Positions 57,861 to 64,000 of a stretch of DNA of 64,000 bases are shown in pieces. The translations under genes and the position numbers were made by a program. The stretch is from the NCBI GenBank assembly GCA_037367405.1, contig JAZKJV010003256.1, forward strand, positions 1,116,001 to 1,180,000. The letters run 5' to 3'. A model generated the notes under the pieces. That model was given only the letters and a program-made list of their open reading frames with translations, was not told where the DNA came from and made no database searches. Positions within the stretch are counted from its first letter, which is position 1. Each line of letters opens with the position of its first letter. This DNA is from Ottelia alismoides (Eukaryota; Streptophyta; Magnoliopsida; Alismatales; Hydrocharitaceae).

Positions 57861-59255
57861 TGTATATATTACATATATACTTTACCCATAGCTCGTACTT
57901 TCACGTATTTTTTGTATATATTATGCAATAATTACGGGGTGGGTAAAAATTGAAAAAAATTTTGTAAAATGCATGTTTACTTGTATAATATGTATATTGT
58001 ATATGATTTATATAATTTGTATAATACTTATAAATTTCTTGTAAAATTTGTTGTAAAATAGGAGGTATAACAAAAAAATAAAAAAATAGGCTTCTTATTT
58101 ACTCTTGCATATCATCCTTGCATTCAAAAAAAATGTGTCTTGCATTTCATTTATTTCTATTGGATGGCATCGACATCTCATTTGCATGTCTAGCATATGA
58201 AAAGTGAAAAGTTAGTGAGTTCTGAACCAAGTTATGAATAGATGTCTAGGATGGATTTGATTTGACCTTAGTCTACCTAATTTCAGAGGAACCTTATATG
58301 AACTGAAGTTAAAATTTTTCAGATTGAATGACTTAATTCTTTATGTCTATAAGTCTATGTTCACATTCATCTTGATTAGTCTAAGTAGAATATTTCATAC
58401 ATACGCATGATTCTTTTAGATAGTGACCTAACTTGGATAAGCACCATGCACGTAGCTCTTCATTGATGAGGTGTTGAGGAGGTAGAATCCTTTGGCTTGG
58501 AGTAGCACACGGATGGAAACATCCTTCCTCCTCTAGGGAGGGTAGTGCATCTCAACCTAGTCTAGTGGCATTGACGTCTAATGAGGGGATGTTGTGGGTT
58601 GAAATAATGCTTCAAAAGAGGGATGATGTACATGTTGCACCTTGTAAATATGCCAAAAAAAGAAAAAAAAGAGAAAAAAAAAGAGAAAAAATGCAGAGTC
58701 TCCAAAAGTGGACAGGCCTGATTAAAAAGTAAAATGCATGCCGGAGTGTATATACAAGTATAGAAAAATAAGAAGAGCTTAAAAGCTTACAGCTGGATGA
58801 CTTGGCTACATTGGTCAAGCATTCTAGGATAGGTAGCTACACTGGCTACCGTCCATTCTTCTCTACACCCCCTCTTCTTGAGTCGGTTGCACTTGAACTA
58901 AAGAAGGGAATACCCCGCTCCTCGAGGAAAGAGTTGCAAAACCGAGGAATTAGAGTTACCGTGTTAGAGGAGGTTGTTTCTTTTCCATTTATGATGTGGA
59001 GATCTATATTTCACATAAACAGTACAAGTAAGATCCATAGTCATCAGAATTTACGTATGAGGATTTGTCCTGACCTGACTGTTGAGGCTTCTTGAATAGA
59101 AGACTTGTGGAACTTAAAGATTGTTAGGTCTTAAAATCAGATCCCAATAAGGTTATGCCAAATTATTAATCCAAAGGTCGAGTCAAGCTCCATTTTCACC
59201 TTTTGTTCATGACCTCGGTATTGAACCCAAAATCATTTCACTTTTGCATTTCATT
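57861..59255 (+). other. E2 3' untranslated region, distal part
   Basis: Non-coding. It begins with an AT-rich TTTGTAAA-like stretch, then a block conserved in E3 (reverse complement of 38576-39733) and partly in E1 (16015-16095). A 97-codon frame at 58802-59095 is not conserved as coding in the E3 counterpart, as far as I can see by eye. Confidence 0.7.
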
Positions 59256-59259
59256 TTAG

Positions 59260-59295
59260 TTGCTCAGGGACGAGCAAGGTTTAAGTATAGGGGGT
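59260..59295 (+). other. E2 polypurine tract and adjoining hairpin
   Basis: TTGCTC (59260-59265) and GAGCAA (59272-59277) form a short hairpin. TTTAAGTATAGGGGGT then ends at the LTR start (59296). It has the same layout as the upstream modules but is the one next to the LTR, so it is the likely plus-strand primer. Confidence 0.85.
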
Positions 59296-62208
59296 TGATA
59301 AATCTATGATTCATCACTTGAAAGTTGAAAATAGAGTTTTGTTCCCAAGCAATTAGTTGTATTTCTTCACTTATATTGCATAATTAGCATTCATGCATGC
59401 GTAAATAATATGTGCATTTTAGCATACATATTCGCATTAAATAAGGAGCCAAGTTGACTTGTACATATTCACCTATATATTAGCTAAAATCACCTATTTG
59501 TGTCTATTTTATACTAACTCCAAATACAATAGAATCAACTCTATAGTGTATATGTAACTAACACTAATAAAGGAAAAATGTCAAAATATAGTAACTTGTA
59601 AAATTGTCAAAGAAAACTTAAATCCTAGTTTGAGATAAAGAAACTTAAATACACATATCTCTCTCATACGTTGTCCGATTTAGGTCTACTCACTTTTAAA
59701 CTAATATACATTCAAAGACCTTCAAAACAAGACTAATTTCATAAAAATCAGAGTTTGTATGTGCAACTTAGGTTTTGGGCCCTTATTGTATATTGTACAT
59801 ATTAACCAAAATACCCTTCATTTTTATTCTTGTATTTGCTTATTATTAAAAATACAAAAGATTAGTTTAATTGGTAAATATTTCTTTCATATTTTCTCTA
59901 TTTTATTTGGACTTTTAACTTATTTAAAAATGAAAAAAATTACAAAAGATAAAAATGTGGTATTTTATATCTATAAGTTACCCCCAAAAATAATTTTTGT
60001 ACAAATGTCTTCCTTTGATTTTCGATCTTTCACGGAAGTTGTAGATCTCATCGAGACGAAAAACGTTAGCGTTGACCACTTTTGATTTGACCTCTTTTGT
60101 TATCTCTTTTTTATTTTCTTTACATTTAATTTTTGATTTTTCTTGGTATAGAAGCTCCTGGACCCGCCACGTGTCACCTTATTTTTTTTATTTGTTTATT
60201 TATTCATATTTTATTTTATTTTATTTAATATTTATTTTATTTATTTTAATTTTTTATTTATTTACATTGATTTATATATTTATTTTCTTTCTTCTATTTT
60301 TATTTTCTCTTCATTATTTTTAGTATCCTATTTATATTACTTTATTTTTATTTTATTTTAACCTCTTTTACTTCTTCTTTACTTATTCCCCACTCCAAGT
60401 CTCCACTTCCTCCTCCATTCCTCCACTTTCTCCACTTCTTTTCTAACTCCCTCCTCCTCCTTTTTTATCTTCTCCTCCCTCATTTTTCATCATCCACCGT
60501 CTTCACAGAGAAGGGAGAGAGAGAGAGAGAGAGCTCCAACCATACGTGGGTGACAGCTATGGTGTTCTTCCGTCAAGAGACGACATCTTCTTTCCCAAGG
60601 CGAGATCCGGCATAAGAAATCTCGTCACATCGTTGCGGGTCTTCAAGCTCGCTGAGCTCCGCCTCTGTCGTAGCATCGAGCAACGATCGGAGGTGGCCTT
60701 CGTCCTTCCACCTCCTCATCCCAGGAACCTCGTCCAGCAGACCTTACAGGTAAACCTCCTCCTTCCCTTTCTCTTATATCTTTCTCACTTTCTCTATCTC
60801 TCCATTTCATTCTTCTTTCCTCTATTCCTCTATTCCGTATGTATTCCCATGTTTCTCATTCGCCTTCACCACTCACCGTCTGCCTGACCGCTTGCAACCT
60901 CCATAATCCACCGCGATCGCACTCGCTCTTGACCAAGCACTTCAGAACCCCTTCGTCTTCACCTCCTTGGTTGTCGTGACATCGAGCTCCTTCATCCTGG
61001 CCCGCCCTTCACCATCGCCTTCATCCATCTGCAGGACTAGCCGCTCGCCATCTGTCACCTTCAACAGTAGCTCTTGGCACTCAGCTCCACCTTGTCATCT
61101 GCACCAGTCCTCCGCCGCAGCTACTCCAGACAACCATCACCCGCAACCGCCATGCGTCGTGTGTCGACTAGGGAAGTTGCCTCCATCGCAGCCACCTTTG
61201 TCCAGCGAGGCAGACCTCCGAGCACCTTCACCTCGCGAACCCTGCCAAACCTCCAGGAGCCTCGTCCACGATAGGAACCCTCCATGCGCCGTCAGCCATG
61301 ACATGGACGATCGTAGCCTCCAGCCGCCGTCGCAGCACGATCCTCATCGACACTAAGATTCGCCCGACCACTTGCCTTCTATTTTGCATATTGTAGAACA
61401 CTTTAGGCTTTATCATTGTGAATGTTGATTTGATTTTTATGAGCTATAGATTATTCAATATAGTTATTTTTTGTGGAAAATTGAATATTTTGCCCGCTTC
61501 TTGTTATTAATTCATTATTAAATTGATCCTTGTTCTAATAATTGCTAAAAATTCAAGGTAGTAGAATTTGAATAGATTTACTTTATACGCAAAAAACATC
61601 ATATTTTCACGCATATCGAGCTTGCAATAAATAAATTGGTGATTCGTTTAATTAATTTTTAATGAGTCATACTATAATTTTTTTAGACCTAGTAATTTTC
61701 CTGGATTCCACTCACATAGAAGTATCAAGAATAATTTTAGTTTCTGAAAATATTTTTGTTTTATATTTATTAAAATTTATTTGTGAAAATCACTTTGCAT
61801 TCATGTTTAATTCATAATCAATTCCTACTATGTCGAAAAATTCCAAAAAAATTGCAGTAGTCTAATTTCATCATTATTCAACTTGTGGCCAAGTTTGAAA
61901 TTTGTTGACATTGTTTGAATGTAATTGACATTTTAGTCCCTCAAATTTTTTTGAAATTACATTACATTTTTAATTGCATTAAAAATACTAAAAAAATATT
62001 TCTCTGAAAACCTAGCATCTCGATCGACTAAAAATAAATCTAAGGAGAAAGTTGACTCCCTGAGTTCGACCTTGGGCTTGCCCAAGTACAAAAATACTGC
62101 TTGCTATTAACTGATATTTTAATTAAATGGTTTTTGATTGATATGAATTTATCTGATTACAACGCATTGAAAATGATTTAATTAAAAGGGTAAATCCCAG
62201 GTTCATCA
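59296..62208 (+). repeat. E2 3' LTR
   Basis: 2913 bp, TGATAAATC-TAT-GATTCATCA to GGTTCATCA, followed by ATATG. Collinear with the 5' LTR apart from a deletion at about 61383 (CTATTTT joined to GCATATTGTAG). It contains a GA run (60513-60532), a GC-richer part, and a donor-like ACAG then GTAAACC at 60747-60757 that is also present in the 5' LTR (AAAG then GTAAACC near 41189). Confidence 0.9.
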
Positions 62209-62454
62209 ATATGTAGAGTAAATAAGAAGCCTCTTTTTTGTTTTTTTTGTATACCTCCTATTTTACAAAAAATGTTAGAAGAGTATTTTTTACAAGAATT
62301 TTATAAATTATACAAGTATTATACAATATACAAGTTTACAAGTATACGTGTATTTTACAATTTTTTTTCAATGTTTACCCACCCCGTAACTATTGCATAA
62401 TATATACATAAATATGTGAAAGTACGATCTATGGGTAAAGTATATATAATATAT

Positions 62455-62835
62455 ACACGCCCCCTTATACTTAGTGTGTGCAATGTCCTCCAACCACGAG
62501 AAGCAAGGAAAAAGACATAGCTCGTGCTAAGCGTAGGAGATCTAAAACAATAAAAAGTATAGAAGTCGCTCCGCCCCCCTATACTTAGGCTCTAGCACCA
62601 TAAGTGTAGATGGAGATCAAAAAGTGGGGCGGGCGAGGTTAAGAGAGGAAATGGATGAGTGTATATGCATGATGGGCATCAGTCCCCCCTATACTTAGGC
62701 TCTAGTTAACCTAAGTCTTGGACAGGAGTGAGTGTGAGAACCGATGAGATCTGGAGAATGCACAGAGAATGATGAAGAAGCTCATGGCACTCTCACCCCT
62801 ATTTAGGATCTGGTCATCTTAAGTATAGCCATAAA
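62455..62835 (-). other. E3 3' array of hairpins followed by G-runs
   Basis: Read on the - strand, the modules end in G-runs at 62797-62794 (GGGG), 62690-62685 (GGGGGG), 62579-62574 (GGGGGG) and 62465-62461 (GGGGG). Each follows a TAGG/CCTAAGTAT-type hairpin or, for the last, an AGCACGAG-type stem. It is the counterpart of E2 57466-57860 in the same order and with the same spacing. Confidence 0.87.
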
Positions 62836-62927
62836 ATGAAATGACATGGAGTTGGGGCGAGTGATTCGAATCACTGGGGAGGAAGGGAAAGAAAATATAT
62901 ACAAGGAGGAGTAAGAATATACAAGGA

Positions 62928-63971
62928 TCAAGAAGGTTTGTGACGAACCTTCTTACGTGAGCGAGGAGGTGGATAATATACATATGTGTCACTGTCAGAA
63001 TCATCCTCAATTGAATAATAGTGAGGTGCAAGGATCATCCAACAAGGGTCGACACATGGTTGCTCGCTCAAATAGGGCTTAAGAACAACCGAACTGAGTT
63101 CACTCATATAAATCACCTCATCCAGACCTGATGAGGATTCCTTCGAAAATTCCTTCTCTTGTTTGTTGAAGGAAACTTTCTTAGTCAGTTTTCTACAACC
63201 TGAATCATTAAGAGGGGGTGTAGAACGACGCACCTTGAGGGGTTCAGGGGAACACCTTGAGGAATCAATTCTCGACTTTCTCTCACTAGATAATCGGTTA
63301 GAGGAGGGAGCAACCGTGTTTTTGGGTGGGGTCAATTTAGTCTTGGTTGTCTTCTTGGAAGGTCTGGGATGTGGTGTGGTGCTGACCATGTGTTCCTCAT
63401 CAGACGAGTCACCATATAGATTGTAATATTCCTGAAGGGTCAGCACATGTCTCGGATTGGTGCTAGTCATCTCAGTTGGCTTGACATTTGTGAGCTTTTG
63501 TTTCGGATCATCAAAATGGTCAAGGCAATCAGCAAAAGTCATGTCCGACTCAATGATAGCTTCGGGTCGTGAGTCCTCCTTAGAATCTATCACGGTGGTG
63601 GTGTAAGCAGTTGGTGAAGTGGAGGTATGGGGAGTCTCTAAACCAATGGTCACCTGGACATTCGGTATCTCAGGTGTAGTAGAGAGATGGGACTCATCTA
63701 TCTCTCGGTGGTAATGACTGTCTGTGGAAATGTGAGTTACCTTAGAGTAAAGTGTGTCAAAGAATGGGTGAGGTTGGAGTGCACCCAGTGTTGTAAAATC
63801 GATCTCCTGAGTCTCACAATCTGTAGTCGCCTTAACCAAGACTAAGAACAGCTTCCCCAGAATAATCGAAGACTGGGTAAACTCTCCTCGGTGCTCAATG
63901 TCAATGATCGTGAAGTCTACCTGAAGTAGAGCAACTTGGAATGTAATGATGACTGAAATGGTTCCTCTCGA
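62928..63971 (-). CDS. E3 protease-like protein, C-terminal part with conserved extension
   Basis: Open for about 347 codons on the - strand. Further upstream two in-frame stops occur (63986-63984 TAA, 63974-63972 TAG) in a block that matches the E2 LADQSIK region. The first 60 residues cover the end of the protease-like domain (DFTIID, SSIILG and KLFLVLVKATTD). The remaining roughly 280 are the extension: charged and Ser/Thr/Pro-rich, with the conserved stretches LTLQEYYNLYGDSSDEE, KLTKKVSFN, ESSSGLDEVIYMSELS, DTYVYYPPP and the basic end SRKKVRHKPS. E2 has the same extension with one stop and one shift. No RT follows; the 3' array starts about 90 bases later. Confidence 0.72.
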   Translation of the reverse strand, partial: SRGTISVIITFQVALLQVDFTIIDIEHRGEFTQSSIILGKLFLVLVKATTDCETQEIDFTTLGALQPHPFFDTLYSKVTHISTDSHYHREIDESHLSTTPEIPNVQVTIGLETPHTSTSPTAYTTTVIDSKEDSRPEAIIESDMTFADCLDHFDDPKQKLTNVKPTEMTSTNPRHVLTLQEYYNLYGDSSDEEHMVSTTPHPRPSKKTTKTKLTPPKNTVAPSSNRLSSERKSRIDSSRCSPEPLKVRRSTPPLNDSGCRKLTKKVSFNKQEKEFSKESSSGLDEVIYMSELSSVVLKPYLSEQPCVDPCWMILAPHYYSIEDDSDSDTYVYYPPPRSRKKVRHKPS

Positions 63972-64000
63972 CTATTTTATGGATTAATCAGTCAGCTGCA

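Larger units (their letters stand above)
39734..62208 (+). mobile_element. E2: pol-less gypsy LTR retrotransposon with nested insertions
   Basis: 5' LTR 39734-43023, primer binding site 43026-43043, leader to 44452, gag-like frame from 44453, protease-like frame ending 53892, 3' untranslated region with hairpin array, polypurine tract 59283-59295, and 3' LTR 59296-62208. A perfect 5-bp target duplication ATATG flanks it. About 10.5 kb of the 22.5 kb is inserted DNA: a double LTR at 44482-51446 and a - strand solo LTR at 53969-57460. With these set aside, the coding region passes directly into the 3' untranslated region, with no RT, RNase H or integrase. E3 has the same layout. Confidence 0.88.
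62209..64000 (-). mobile_element. E3 resumed: coding and 3' array, - strand
   Basis: Begins with the right copy of ATATG (62209-62213). It continues E3 exactly where it stopped at 39733: TTTGTAAA-like stretch, hairpin array, short untranslated part, then the C-terminal part of the protease-like protein. It runs off the right edge. The rest of E3 and then C3 should follow outside. Confidence 0.88.

Noticed and set aside
58802..59095. 97-codon frame in the E2 3' untranslated region as an extra gene
   Set aside because: The E3 counterpart (about 38600-39000, opposite strand) does not appear to keep it as an open frame, so coding is not supported.
1..64000. CRISPR arrays, bacterial operons, rRNA or tRNA genes
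   Set aside because: No regularly spaced direct repeats with unique spacers, no gene-dense coding layout, and no rRNA or tRNA consensus boxes. Primer binding sites only copy tRNA 3' ends.

Overview
The window looks like repeat-dense intergenic DNA from a flowering plant with a large, retrotransposon-rich genome. The basis is Athila/Tat-type Ty3/gypsy elements, Ty1/copia elements primed by initiator tRNA-Met, an RTE-type LINE, strong AT bias and plant-type splice signals. I cannot name the species. I found no intact host gene, no tRNA or rRNA gene, and no bacterial or organellar feature. Almost every base belongs to a transposon, and most long reading frames are parts of transposons or chance frames in GC-rich LTR segments.

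Layout. (1) 1-17440: a decayed autonomous Athila-like element, E1. It has leader, gag, protease, RT/RNase H, integrase, a 3' hairpin array and a truncated LTR, and its 5' end lies outside the window. Its leader is split at 1033-7617 by a copia solo LTR (C1), which is itself split by a gypsy solo LTR (G1, 1504-5596). (2) 17441-17750 and 27775-28689: unassigned sequence, one piece of which is split by a full-length but dead copia element (C2, 17751-27774). (3) 28690-31066: an RTE-type LINE on the + strand, cut off inside its reverse transcriptase region by a second copia element (C3, from 31067). (4) C3 is interrupted at about 35458 by a - strand gypsy element, E3. E3 is interrupted at 39733/62209 by a + strand element of the same family, E2 (39734-62208, target duplication ATATG). 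E2 carries two further insertions: a back-to-back LTR pair (44482-51446) and a - strand solo LTR (53969-57460, target duplication CCTTG). This makes five nesting levels. E3 and C3 continue past the right edge.

E2 and E3 encode only a Gag/protease-like protein with a conserved C-terminal extension. In both, the coding region runs directly into the 3' untranslated region with no reverse transcriptase or integrase. They look like a non-autonomous family, which would need pol from an autonomous relative such as E1. E1, E2 and E3 share a similar leader and a 3' array of hairpins each followed by a G-run, the last of which is the real polypurine tract. The back-to-back LTRs each carry a convincing intron (GTGAGATCC donor, CTAAC branch site, TTTTGCAG acceptor) downstream of a TATA box.

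The most notable signals are the hairpin/G-run modules, the pol-less family with its conserved extension, the LTR-borne intron, the palindromic LTR tips and the back-to-back LTR pair that interrupts codon 9 of a gag-like frame.
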